Assembly (NCBI GenBank): GCA_047974565.1
Contig: JBKECN010000077.1
Span: 1-64,000, forward strand
Length of the DNA stretch: 64,000 bases
Direction of reading: 5' to 3'
Source of the DNA: JBDIAG01 sp047974565
Lineage (GTDB): Bacteria; Actinomycetota; Actinomycetes; Actinomycetales; CAWJMD01
Shown here one piece after another: positions 17,784-26,224 of the stretch (position 1 is its first letter; each line of letters starts with the position of its first letter). The notes under the pieces were generated by a model, which was not told where the DNA came from, ran no database searches, and saw nothing but the letters and a program-made list of their open reading frames with translations. Made by a program: the position numbers and the translations under genes.

Positions 17784-18743
17784 TCACCCCAGCGCCCAGA
17801 CCACGACGGCGGTGAGCACCAGTTGCGCCAGCGCTACCGGAACGAGCACCAGCCAGGCCAACGACTGCAGCTGATCGGCACGCAGCCGCGGCCAGGCCAC
17901 CCGGATCCACAGGATCACGAAGGCCACCAGCGCGCCCTTGAGCAGGGTCCACAGCCAGCCCAGCGCCTCGGAGAACGGCCCCGCCCAGCCGCCGAGGAAA
18001 AGCACCGCGAAGAGAGCGGAGAAGAGCACGATGCCGGCGTACTCGGCGAGCAGGAAGAAGGCGAACCGCAGTCCCCCGTACTCGGTGTACGGGCCGAGCA
18101 CGAGTTCGGCGTCGGCGATCGGCATGTCGAAGGGCGGTCGCTGCAGTTCGGCCACCCCGGCGACCAGGAAGACGATCGCCGCAGGGGCCTGCCAGAACAA
18201 CCACCACCAGTGCCAGCTCTCGGCGATGACGATGAGGTCCAGTGAGCCGGCCGCCATCGCCACCGAGGTGGCCGCCAGCACCAGCGGCAACTCATAACTG
18301 AGCAACTGCGCGGCCGTGCGCAGCCCCCCGAGCATCGAATACTTGTTCCCGCTGGCCCAGCCCCCCATGAGGGTGCCCAGCACCCCGACCGCCGAGGCCG
18401 CCAGCACGAAGAGCAACCCGGCGTCCAGGTGGGCGCCGACCACCAGCGGACTCAGCGGCACCGCCACCATGGCGACCAGGTAGGGCACCAGGGCCACCCC
18501 CGGGGCGAGCGCGAACACCGTCCGGTCAGCGGCCGCGGGGGTGACCGCCTCCTTCTGCAGGAACTTCACACCGTCCGCGACCAACTGGGCCCACCCATGG
18601 AAGCCACCGGCGTACATCGGTCCCAGGCGGCCCTGCATGTGCCCCATCACCTTGTGCTCCAACTGACCGACGAGCAGTGGCAGCACAAGGAAGGCCGCCA
18701 GCACGGCGACCGAGCGCAGCAACACCTCCAGCCACAGGGGCAC
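17784..18743 (-). CDS. nuoH: NADH-quinone oxidoreductase subunit H
   Basis: NuoH anchors the peripheral arm and forms part of the quinone chamber. The 319-residue protein has about eight membrane helices and the family loops ELQRPPFDMPIADAELVLGP and EYGGLRFAFFLLAEYAGI; the first contains the acidic residues that line the quinone path. The N-terminal loop MQGRLGPMYAGGFHGWAQLV is also typical. The start is GTG 18743. It is the first gene of the second nuo block; its expected upstream neighbours nuoDEFG are absent, replaced by two oppositely transcribed genes. Confidence 0.94.
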   Translation of the reverse strand: MPLWLEVLLRSVAVLAAFLVLPLLVGQLEHKVMGHMQGRLGPMYAGGFHGWAQLVADGVKFLQKEAVTPAAADRTVFALAPGVALVPYLVAMVAVPLSPLVVGAHLDAGLLFVLAASAVGVLGTLMGGWASGNKYSMLGGLRTAAQLLSYELPLVLAATSVAMAAGSLDLIVIAESWHWWWLFWQAPAAIVFLVAGVAELQRPPFDMPIADAELVLGPYTEYGGLRFAFFLLAEYAGIVLFSALFAVLFLGGWAGPFSEALGWLWTLLKGALVAFVILWIRVAWPRLRADQLQSLAWLVLVPVALAQLVLTAVVVWALG

Positions 18744-18980
18744 GGGACGAGCCTAGCCAACTCGACCCAAAAGCCCGCGGGGTGGACCATCACGAAAGGT
18801 GGATCGCTCGCGAACTGCACGAACCGGTAGACATCGCTGGCGGCCCGGAGGAACATGATCCCAGGAGACGCCTTCTTTGCGTGGTCTGTCTCGGTCTGTG
18901 CGGAATCTGTCTTGTCTGTCGGGGTTCGCAGAGAGAACAGTGGGCCGCGCGAACGTCGGGATGCCTGACAGGAGGTCACG
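18744..18980. promoter_or_regulatory. Divergent intergenic region between nuoH and the solute-binding gene
   Basis: This 237-base gap must carry the start signals for nuoH (minus) and for the lipoprotein gene (plus). A good ribosome-binding sequence AGGAGGT sits at 18970-18976, a few bases before the GTG at 18981, and fixes that start. Between about 18885 and 18930 the stretch TCTGT occurs five times in loose succession, which could be a regulator-binding cluster. I see no convincing -35/-10 pair. Confidence 0.45.
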
Positions 18981-20324
18981 GTGCAACGTCGTCTCGGTGG
19001 ATGGGTGCTGGCCCTGGCGGTACTGGTGGGAATGGTTGCCGGATGCAGCAACCAGGACGCGGCCCGCAACGACGACGTCGTAACGATTCGTTGGCTGATC
19101 GGTTTCGGCACCGGACTCGAGGCCGGCCAACTCGAGGTCGAGCAGGGCCTGGTCGACCAGTTCAACGCCACCCACGACGACGTCCAGATCGAGATCGTCG
19201 TTCGCGAACTCTTCGCCGGCTCCCCGGAGTGGGACGAGGTCAAGGCGTCCGACGAGGCACCCGACATCATCGGCCCGATCGGGCAGTCCGCCGCCCTGGA
19301 CGCCAAAGACGATTGGCTGGTCCTCACCCGCGAAGAACTGGGCGACGTGGAGTTCGAACCTGCGACCTTGGAGAGCGTGGCGGTCGACGGCGGGTATGCC
19401 GGGGTGCCCATCGGGGTCTACCCGTCGATGATGATCGTCAACCGCAAGGCCTTTGCCGAGCAGGGTCTGGCGCTTCCGCCGGACCGGTTCGGCGACCCCT
19501 ACCAGGGCCAGACCTGGGACTGGGACGCGGTCAGTGGCCTGGCTCGTCAACTCACCCTAGACGCAGACGGCAACCACCCCGGCGACCCGGGTTTCGTCCC
19601 AGCGCGGACCAGCCAGTTCGGATTCGCCTCCCAGTACGTGATCACCCCGGTCTTCGGGCAGTCCTTCGGTCAGGGACGCGCGGAGGTCGCCAACGGGCGG
19701 ATGGAGCCACCGCCCGGCGTGATCGATGGATGGCTGTGGCTGCGGGAACGGATCTACGTCGACGAGACCGCTCCCAACCAGTCCGAGATCGGCTCCGACC
19801 TGCTGGACGAGGGCAGTCCCTTCACCTCCGGCAACGTGGCGATGGCGATCGCGTACTCCTGGGCATTGCCGCCGGTTGCCGAGTCACCGGTCGCCCCGGA
19901 GGTGAACTTTGCGGTACCGCCATCGCACGACGGCGTTTCCCAAGTCCCTTATCACTTCGACGAATTCAAGGTGCTGTCCACCACGCAGCATCGCGCCGAG
20001 GCCGTCGAGGCGATGCAGTTCCTGCTCAACCAGGACGAGGGTGACCTGTTCACCGCCTGGGGCCCGGTGCCTGCTCGCGTCGACCTGCAGAGTCGCTATG
20101 TCGAGACGATGCAGGCCGAGTTCCCGGGGAGCAACTTCTCGGACGAGTTCCTCGACCAGTTGCTGACCCACCTGTCCGTGCCTTCACCCGAGAACGGCAT
20201 GTCGCTGACCGGGGCTGAGGACGCCGCGGACCAGTTCAGTGCCGACCTGCTCGGTAACCCCGACAAGGATCCCAACCAGATCATCGACGACTTCCTCGTC
20301 GCACTCGCCGCTGGGAACGAGTGA
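18981..20324 (+). CDS. ABC-type solute-binding lipoprotein (orphan)
   Basis: The 447-residue product has a lipoprotein signal peptide (basic MQRR, hydrophobic core, lipobox VAGC with Cys at residue 22) and then a family-1 extracellular solute-binding fold: IRWLIGFGTGLEAGQLEV, QFNATHDDVQIEI, the APDIIGP region, PSMMIVNRKAF and a C-terminal half with EAVEAMQFLLNQ. Such proteins bind sugars or oligosaccharides outside the membrane. No ABC permease or ATPase is adjacent; instead the next gene starts 3 bases after its stop and encodes a membrane GGDEF-EAL protein. It may therefore serve as a ligand sensor for c-di-GMP signalling rather than for uptake (inference). The start rests on the AGGAGGT ribosome-binding site. 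Confidence 0.85.
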   Translation: MQRRLGGWVLALAVLVGMVAGCSNQDAARNDDVVTIRWLIGFGTGLEAGQLEVEQGLVDQFNATHDDVQIEIVVRELFAGSPEWDEVKASDEAPDIIGPIGQSAALDAKDDWLVLTREELGDVEFEPATLESVAVDGGYAGVPIGVYPSMMIVNRKAFAEQGLALPPDRFGDPYQGQTWDWDAVSGLARQLTLDADGNHPGDPGFVPARTSQFGFASQYVITPVFGQSFGQGRAEVANGRMEPPPGVIDGWLWLRERIYVDETAPNQSEIGSDLLDEGSPFTSGNVAMAIAYSWALPPVAESPVAPEVNFAVPPSHDGVSQVPYHFDEFKVLSTTQHRAEAVEAMQFLLNQDEGDLFTAWGPVPARVDLQSRYVETMQAEFPGSNFSDEFLDQLLTHLSVPSPENGMSLTGAEDAADQFSADLLGNPDKDPNQIIDDFLVALAAGNE

Positions 20325-20327
20325 GCC

Positions 20328-23006
20328 GTGAGGCCGCCGCGGGCGATCACCCCCGCCGGTGTGCGGCGGTCGCTCCGCTCTGTGCGCGGACGGCTGCTGC
20401 TCGTGGTGATGCTCGCCGGGCTGATGCTCGTCGGCGTGGGTGTCGTCCAGGTCCGCTCCAGCGTGCAGGTCGCCACCAGCGCAGGTCGCCTGTCCGCCCT
20501 GGCCGACGAACTCGACCGGTTGCTCATCCTGCGGGCCGCGCTCGGCGAGGAGCATATGGTCACCATCTTGGGCCATCTCGGCGTGACCGCAGAGATCATC
20601 GGCACGTCGAGTCGCGATCTGCGGATCGAGCGGGTCCGGGCACGCACCGACGAGGCGATCCGCGCCACCGACGTGCTGCCCCGGGATCTGCTCACGCTGC
20701 AACTGGCCCGCAATCCAGGCGGCTTCGGCGACGAGTACGTGAATCTGCGCCTCTACCGCGACCTTTCGGATCAGGTGAGCCGCAAGATCGACCAGCTGAC
20801 ATCGCAGATGCGCGATTCCCTCATCCTGCTCGGTGAGCCGGAAGCCGGGGAGTCCCTGGATCGGCTGGAGGCGATGAGCGAACTCGACCTGTACACCGGA
20901 CAGGTGGTCATCGACCTCGTCGACCTGTGGTTCGCCGACCCCGTCGACGACAACCCCCGGTCTGCTCGCCTCGATGCCTCACTGCGAAACCTGGACGAAG
21001 CCAGCGCCGGGCTGGCCCCGCTCGCCCCCGACACTTGGGACGGGGACGTGCCACCCTGGCTGTCCGCTCCCGACTTCGACCAGGTGACCGAGGACGCGTT
21101 CCGCGGGCAACGCGTGCGCAGCGGGGCGGCGGCGACCCCGACCGTGCTGAACGGACTCGTCCAGGGGGTCGAACGGTCCAGCGAGATGACGACCTTCGTC
21201 CGGAACCAGGCCGAGTTGGATCTGGGCGTCGTAGCCCGCGTCGCGGGTACCGCACGGCAGCAGGCGCTCGCGGTCGCCATCGGCCTGCCGCTGTTCATGC
21301 TGGCACTGCTCGGGTTGGCGCTGTGGCAGGCCCGGGTCGTGGTGCGTCCACTGCGTCACCTGGGGTCGGCAGCCATGCGACTGCGCGACGGCCAGACCGA
21401 CGCTCTGGGCCTGGAGAACGTGCGGGGCACACCGGAGGTGGAGGCCACCGCCGAAGCTCTGGCAGCTGCCGCCCAGTCCTTGGACGTGCTCAAACACAAG
21501 GCGGCCCTGATCGCGCGGGGCGACGTCGCAGGGGCGCAACTCCAGGAGCCGGTGCCAGGCGATCTGGGGCGTCTCTTCGACGAGGCGGTGACCACCTTCA
21601 CCACGACGGTGCGAGACCGGATGGAACTGGCGCAGCAGATGGAGTTCCGGGCCCGGCACGATCACCTGACCGATCTGTTGTCCCGGGGCGCGGTGCTGGA
21701 GTTCCTGCAGCAGGCGGTGGCCGATCGCGACACGGAACTGGCGGTGGCGCACCTCGACCTGGAGCAGTTCCGGGAGTTGAACAGCGTGTTCGGGATGCCC
21801 ACGGCCGACCAGGTCCTGGTCGAGGTGGGCAAGATCCTGGACGAGATGACCCGCGCCAGCGGAGGCGCCGCCGGCCGGTTGGGTGCGGACGAGTTCCTCA
21901 TCGTGCTCGCCGGAGATCAGGCCGCCTCACGGATCCATGAGCGAATGGCCTTCGTGGTCAACGAGATCGAACATCGGGCCGGGGCTGCCGACTGCATCAC
22001 CTCAGTGCGGGCTCGGGTAGGTGTGGCGGTGCGCACCGGCGAGGAGGATCCGGCCGATCTGGTGCGGATGGCCACGCATGCCTCGGACGAGGCCAGAGGT
22101 CAGGTGCACGGCGCCGTGGTGAGCTTCGACGACGCCAGCCGCGCTCGGGTGGAGGCGGACCGGGAGTTGGAGGTCGCGCTGCGCGAGGCGGTCTCCACCG
22201 GGCAGGGCCTGGCCCTGTGGTTCCAGCCGCTGGTCGACGCCAGGACCGGCCGGGCCCGCGGAGTGGAGGCATTGTGCCGGTGGGACCGTCCCGGCTACGG
22301 GCGGGTATCTCCGGACCGGTTCATCACGATCGCCGAGCGCTCCGACCTCATCGTGGAGTTGGACAACTGGGTGATGGACCAGGCGATGGCGCAGCTGGCC
22401 GCCTGGAACCAGGACCCCGAGTTGAGCACGCTGATGATGTCGATCAACATCTCCGGACGCCACGCGGCCAAGCGCTCGCTGGTGCCGACCGTGCAGAGCT
22501 GGCTACAGCGGCATGCTGTGCCACCGTCCCAAGTGATGCTGGAGCTCACGGAGACCTCCCTGGCAATCGACCTGCGCGGGGTCAGCGAACGGCTGGCGCG
22601 GCTTCGGGCTATGGGAGTACGGGTTGCCGTGGACGACTTCGGCACCGGCTACACCGGGCTCGGGCAGTTGCGGACGCTGCCGATCGACGAACTCAAGCTG
22701 GACCGGTCGCTGCTTCCGCACATCAGCACCGACCCGGAGGCGTGGCGGCTGCTCTCGCTGGTGTGCGGGCTGGGGCACCTGCTGGACGTGTCGATCGTCG
22801 CCGAGGGGGTGGAGACGCAATTCCAGGTGGGACGGCTGCAGGGGCTCGGCGTCGATCTCATGCAGGGCAACCTGTTTGCTCTGCCGATGCCTCCCAGGCA
22901 GGCGACCGGCTGGCTGCTGGAGAGTCTGCGCGAGCAGTCGCGAGCGACCCGGATCGTGGGTCTGGATTCTCCGAGCGTCACCGGCCGTCCCCGTCACCTC
23001 CCGTGA
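20328..23006 (+). CDS. Membrane GGDEF-EAL protein, likely c-di-GMP phosphodiesterase
   Basis: The 892-residue protein has one N-terminal membrane helix (~20-42), an extracytoplasmic helical region of about 275 residues, a second helix (~325-345) and a HAMP-like linker (VVVRPLRHLGSAAMRLRDG). The GGDEF domain reads GADEF at the active site (RLGADEFLIVL), a degenerate form that may bind GTP but is probably not a cyclase. The EAL domain keeps its metal and catalytic residues: GVEALCRW, MSINISGR, LELTETSL, VDDFGTGYTGLG, ELKLDRSLL and VAEGVETQ. It likely degrades c-di-GMP in response to an outside signal. It follows the solute-binding lipoprotein by 3 bases, so the two are one operon and plausibly a sensor pair. 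Confidence 0.9.
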   Translation: MRPPRAITPAGVRRSLRSVRGRLLLVVMLAGLMLVGVGVVQVRSSVQVATSAGRLSALADELDRLLILRAALGEEHMVTILGHLGVTAEIIGTSSRDLRIERVRARTDEAIRATDVLPRDLLTLQLARNPGGFGDEYVNLRLYRDLSDQVSRKIDQLTSQMRDSLILLGEPEAGESLDRLEAMSELDLYTGQVVIDLVDLWFADPVDDNPRSARLDASLRNLDEASAGLAPLAPDTWDGDVPPWLSAPDFDQVTEDAFRGQRVRSGAAATPTVLNGLVQGVERSSEMTTFVRNQAELDLGVVARVAGTARQQALAVAIGLPLFMLALLGLALWQARVVVRPLRHLGSAAMRLRDGQTDALGLENVRGTPEVEATAEALAAAAQSLDVLKHKAALIARGDVAGAQLQEPVPGDLGRLFDEAVTTFTTTVRDRMELAQQMEFRARHDHLTDLLSRGAVLEFLQQAVADRDTELAVAHLDLEQFRELNSVFGMPTADQVLVEVGKILDEMTRASGGAAGRLGADEFLIVLAGDQAASRIHERMAFVVNEIEHRAGAADCITSVRARVGVAVRTGEEDPADLVRMATHASDEARGQVHGAVVSFDDASRARVEADRELEVALREAVSTGQGLALWFQPLVDARTGRARGVEALCRWDRPGYGRVSPDRFITIAERSDLIVELDNWVMDQAMAQLAAWNQDPELSTLMMSINISGRHAAKRSLVPTVQSWLQRHAVPPSQVMLELTETSLAIDLRGVSERLARLRAMGVRVAVDDFGTGYTGLGQLRTLPIDELKLDRSLLPHISTDPEAWRLLSLVCGLGHLLDVSIVAEGVETQFQVGRLQGLGVDLMQGNLFALPMPPRQATGWLLESLREQSRATRIVGLDSPSVTGRPRHLP

Positions 23007-23030
23007 AGCCCGGGGTAGCGGGCCCGACCG

Positions 23031-23048
23031 GGCAGGATCGTGCCTGCC
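23031..23048. terminator. Hairpin between convergent GGDEF-EAL and nuoC genes
   Basis: GGCAGG and CCTGCC flank the six-base loop ATCGTG in the 78 bases between two convergent stop codons. The perfect 6-bp stem could end transcription from either side, but no T-run follows, so it is only a candidate. Confidence 0.35.
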
Positions 23049-23084
23049 AGTGGCCACCCGGTGGGGGCTTGCCGCAGGGTCGCT

Positions 23085-23942
23085 TCAGGGGTCGCGCGGG
23101 CCCCACTCCGCCGGGTCGGGCACGGCGGGCGGCAGCGCCTTGCGCCGGGACGGGGCGCCGTGGCCCTCTCCAGGTTCCTTGGCCCCGGGCCAGGGTTTGG
23201 CGGCCCGGGCGGCAAGCTGGAAGGACTTGCGCAGCGGGGTGCCCTCGAATCCCTCCGGAAGCAGCAGCGGACGCAGACCGGCGCCCGATCCGTCGTCGAA
23301 ACCGGTGAAGTCGACCCCGAACATCTCGAAGGTCTCGCGCTCGTGCCAGGCCGCACCCCCGAACAACGGGGTCAGCGAGGCCAGCCTCAGCGGCGGGTCA
23401 GCCACCCGGGTGCGGACCAGGAGCCGGCGCAGCGGTCGGCCGGGTGAACCCGCTGCGGTGACCGTGGGCAGGCAGACGAGGTGGGCGACCACGTCGACCC
23501 CGGCCGGGTCGGCGTCCCACTGGTCCACCGCGGTGAGCCAGTCCAGGTAACTCCATCCGGCATCGCGAGCGACGGCCACCGCCTCGAACCAGGTGGGGGC
23601 CGGCACGTCCACGCAGGGGGTCCCGGCGGCGTCGTCGATGGTGACCTCGACCGGCCAGGCCGGAAGGTCGCCGTATCCGGGGGGCGCGCCGGTGCCGTCA
23701 CCCGGACCCGTGCCGCCATCCGGGGCCGCACCTTCGTCGGGGGCCCTGCCGCCGTCAGGGGCCGCGCTGGCGTCAGGTGCCGCGCTGGCGTCGGTGGGCG
23801 CGCTGACGTCACGTGCCGCGCTGACTTCAGGGGGCGCGCTGACGTCAGAGGGCGGGCTCGCGGACGAGGACCTCGACGGGTCGGGACGCTCGCCGGCCGC
23901 GGAGCCGGCGGACTCGTCCGGCGATCTGGGGGGTACGGTCAC
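23085..23942 (-). CDS. nuoC: NADH-quinone oxidoreductase subunit C
   Basis: NuoC (30 kDa subunit) helps form the peripheral arm next to NuoD. The conserved C-terminal half contains WSYLDWLTAVDQWD, VRTRVADPPLRLASLTPLFGGAAWHERETFEMFGVDF in pieces and PLLLPEGFEGTPLRKSF, which are family hallmarks. The first ~95 residues are a low-complexity leader with six-residue repeats (DVSAPP, EVSAAR, DASAAP) and Gly/Asp-rich text; an 18-bp DNA repeat is visible at about 23750-23860. The start is GTG 23942, overlapping the nuoB stop as GTGA. It is the last gene of the nuoABC block; nuoD, the normal next gene and direct binding partner, is missing. Confidence 0.92.
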   Translation of the reverse strand: MTVPPRSPDESAGSAAGERPDPSRSSSASPPSDVSAPPEVSAARDVSAPTDASAAPDASAAPDGGRAPDEGAAPDGGTGPGDGTGAPPGYGDLPAWPVEVTIDDAAGTPCVDVPAPTWFEAVAVARDAGWSYLDWLTAVDQWDADPAGVDVVAHLVCLPTVTAAGSPGRPLRRLLVRTRVADPPLRLASLTPLFGGAAWHERETFEMFGVDFTGFDDGSGAGLRPLLLPEGFEGTPLRKSFQLAARAAKPWPGAKEPGEGHGAPSRRKALPPAVPDPAEWGPRDP

Positions 23943-24562
23943 CGGGTGTGCCCTCCCGGCGAGCGGGACGTGCGGTACCGGTCGGCGAGGGTCTCGTCGG
24001 CGATCTTGTTCTGCAGCGTGACGATGCCGTGGAGCAGCGCCTCGGGCCTGGGCGGGCACCCGGGAACATAGACGTCCACCGGAATGATCTGGTCGACACC
24101 CTTGGTGACGCAGTACGAATCCCAGTACGGCCCACCGGAGTTGGAGCAGGAGCCGAACGAGATCACGTACTTGGGCTCGGGCATCTGGTCGTACAGTCGA
24201 CGAATCGCGGGGGCCATCTTGTCGCTCACGGTGCCCGAGACCACCATCAGGTCCGCCTGCCGGGGCCCGGGCGCGAAGGGGATGACGCCGAGCCGGATGA
24301 AGTCGTGCTTGGCCATCGAGGAGGCGATGAACTCGATGGCGCAGCAGGCCAACCCGAAGTTGAAGACCCACAGGCTGTATCGGCGACCCCAGTTGAGCAC
24401 GAAGCGCATCGGCTTGATCGCGGCCGGTTGCAGTCCGCCGATCCGTGGCGCCGGGTCGTCCGGGGTCGCCATCGGCTCTCCCGGGCGGAGCACGGGCATC
24501 GGCAAAGGCGTGGGGGTCGCGGCGGGCCTACCAGCCTGGTCGTTGGCGTCCTCGGTCGTCAT
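23939..24562 (-). CDS. nuoB: NADH-quinone oxidoreductase subunit B
   Basis: NuoB holds cluster N2, the last iron-sulphur cluster before quinone. The 207-residue protein has the four expected Cys ligands: the pair in LACCAIEF, then SFGSCSNSGG and VPGCPPRPEAL. The N-terminal ~50 residues are Pro-rich and longer than in many homologues. The ATG at 24562 overlaps the nuoA stop (ATGA), and its stop overlaps the nuoC start. Confidence 0.94.
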   Translation of the reverse strand: MTTEDANDQAGRPAATPTPLPMPVLRPGEPMATPDDPAPRIGGLQPAAIKPMRFVLNWGRRYSLWVFNFGLACCAIEFIASSMAKHDFIRLGVIPFAPGPRQADLMVVSGTVSDKMAPAIRRLYDQMPEPKYVISFGSCSNSGGPYWDSYCVTKGVDQIIPVDVYVPGCPPRPEALLHGIVTLQNKIADETLADRYRTSRSPGGHTR

Positions 24563-24954
24563 GTCCACCTCAGCACCCCGGCCCGCCAGGCGTAGACCAG
24601 GGCGACGGCCAATACGCCGAGGAAGACCCCCATGGTCACCAGGGTGGGAAGGCCGAGCAGGGCGACGACGGTGGCCCAGGGGAACAGGTAGACCGCGTCC
24701 ACCGCGAACACCACGTACAGGTAGGCATAGAGGTAGTACCGGATGTTGAGTTGCTGCCAGCCGGCACCGACCGGGTCGACGCCGGATTCGTAGGTGAGGG
24801 ATTTCGCGCGGGTGGCGTGCTGGGGTCGCAGCAGCCGGTTGGCGGTCATCCCGGCAAGCACGAGCACGATGCCGACGGCCACGACGGTGGCCACCACGAG
24901 GTATCCCCTCGGGTCGCCGGCCGTGCCGATGAGCACGCTGGGCTGCCAGGTCAC
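24559..24954 (-). CDS. nuoA: NADH-quinone oxidoreductase subunit A
   Basis: NuoA (ND3-like) is a three-helix membrane subunit near the quinone site. The 131-residue product has a first helix (LVVATVVAVGIVLVLAGM), the conserved loop KSLTYESGVDPVGAGWQQLNIRYYLYAYLYVVFAVDAVYLFPWA in pieces, and a third helix. Its loop carries Ser (YESG) where many family members have Cys (YECG). It is the first gene of the nuoABC block. The start is GTG 24954; about 90 bases separate it from the divergent XRE gene, so the promoter must lie there. Confidence 0.93.
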   Translation of the reverse strand: MTWQPSVLIGTAGDPRGYLVVATVVAVGIVLVLAGMTANRLLRPQHATRAKSLTYESGVDPVGAGWQQLNIRYYLYAYLYVVFAVDAVYLFPWATVVALLGLPTLVTMGVFLGVLAVALVYAWRAGVLRWT

Positions 24955-25044
24955 GCTGACGAGCGTACAAGGGTGCCTGCGCGAAGAATCATCTGTGGGC
25001 GGAATGCGTTTCCAGCCGGCCAGCCGCGACCTATGCTCGCGAGC

Positions 25045-25746
25045 ATGGGTCAGACGCCGTCTTCGAACACTTCGAGCGACCGCGCCCTCTACCGCACGCC
25101 GCGTCGCTGGGGGTCGCTCACTGGGCAGGGACCGACCTTCGACCCGGAACGGGCCTCCCCTTCGGCGTCCGGTTCGGGCCGGGTCACCGACTCCGACCAG
25201 ATGATGGTCTCGGGTCGGACGACGGGGCCGCCACAGCGACTTCAGGCGGCGCCCGGCGCCCTGGCACTGCCCGCGCGCCGGTCAACCTCAGGCGCCCAGC
25301 TGGCAGCCGAGGGGCCGGCGATCCCCGGCATGCAAGCCGAGCCAGGCAGGCAACCGACCTCCGTCCGCCAGGCAGCACCCACCGGCCGACCGAGGCCGGA
25401 CGCTCGGATGACGAACTCACCAGTGGCTACCGGGACTGGCCCGGTTTCAGTGGCCCCCGCGCGCAGCCGTGACCTTCTGTGGCGGGAGGCCGTCGGTGAC
25501 GCCTTGCGCCAGAATCGGACCCGACGAGGGGAGCGGCTGGTGGACGTGGCCGGGCGTGCTGGGGTGGCCGCGCAGTACCTCTCGGAGATCGAGCGGGGGC
25601 GAAAGGACCCGTCGTCCGAGGTTCTGGAAGCACTCTCGGGCGCACTCGACCTGAGCGTGGAGCAGCTCGCGTCCCAGGCCGTACGTCGACTCGGCGCCCA
25701 GACCGGCCCGGCCGATCGACACGAGGGATTCCTGCTGGCCGCCTGA
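25045..25746 (+). CDS. XRE-family helix-turn-helix regulator
   Basis: The last ~75 residues form a clear Cro/C1-type HTH: LLWREAVGDALRQNRTRRG, then VDVAGRAGVAAQYLSEIERGRKDPSSEVLEALSGAL in pieces. This resembles the actinobacterial ClgR/PopR-like group often found near clp genes, and a clpP pair is the convergent neighbour here. The start is uncertain. The ATG at 25045 gives 233 residues with a long Ser/Pro/Arg-rich leader, in keeping with the disordered extensions of neighbouring genes. The ATG at 25408 gives a compact 112-residue regulator closer to the family norm. Neither has a strong ribosome-binding site. It probably controls protease or stress genes, possibly the adjacent clpP pair (inference). 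Confidence 0.75.
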   Translation: MGQTPSSNTSSDRALYRTPRRWGSLTGQGPTFDPERASPSASGSGRVTDSDQMMVSGRTTGPPQRLQAAPGALALPARRSTSGAQLAAEGPAIPGMQAEPGRQPTSVRQAAPTGRPRPDARMTNSPVATGTGPVSVAPARSRDLLWREAVGDALRQNRTRRGERLVDVAGRAGVAAQYLSEIERGRKDPSSEVLEALSGALDLSVEQLASQAVRRLGAQTGPADRHEGFLLAA

Positions 25747-25778
25747 CTCGATGCCAGGCTGGACGGCCACACAGCAGT

Positions 25779-26169
25779 CCACTGAACGGTTTTGCGTCTC
25801 ACAGACACATTTCCGTACACCCGACGGCCCGGTCCCCCGCCAGGCCACCCAAACCGCGCAAACCCGTAGAGGGACAAGGGCCTGGCCGTGCGCGGCCGCG
25901 AGCACCCGGCGCCCATGTCCATGGCCATGGACAGCCCACACCCCGGTTCGGCCCCATAACCACACCCACTGAACGCTTGTGCGTCTCACAGACTCATTTC
26001 CGTACACCCGGCAGTGCCCTCGCCCCAGCACCCGCGTAAACCGCACGAACCTCCACTCGACCAGGAGCGGACCCGGCACTGCCGCGAGCACCCGGCACCC
26101 ACCCCGGTTCGGCCCCACAACCACACCCACAGAACGCTTTTGCGTCTCACAGACACATTTCCATACACC
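25779..26169. repeat. Three-copy direct repeat between convergent genes
   Basis: A unit of about 43 bases is present at 25779-25820, 25966-26009 and 26127-26169, spaced 187 and 161 bases apart. The shared core includes GCGTCTCACAGAC and CATTTCC followed by TACAC. Within it GTCT-CAC-AGAC is a small perfect inverted repeat. Copies 2 and 3 also share about 25 bases upstream (CCCCGGTTCGGCCCCA, then AACCACACCCAC). The 478-base gap between the XRE and clpP stop codons contains nothing else that I can identify; frames open across it are repeats read by chance. Confidence 0.9.
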
Positions 26170-26224
26170 GAACAGCACCCTCGCCCCAGACCTCACACTG
26201 GCAAGCGACAACAGGGTGCCGTCC

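Noticed and set aside
18744..23084. A hidden nuoD or nuoEFG remnant between nuoC and nuoH
   Set aside because: Neither strand shows NuoD, NuoF or NuoG motifs. The region is filled by two intact plus-strand genes.
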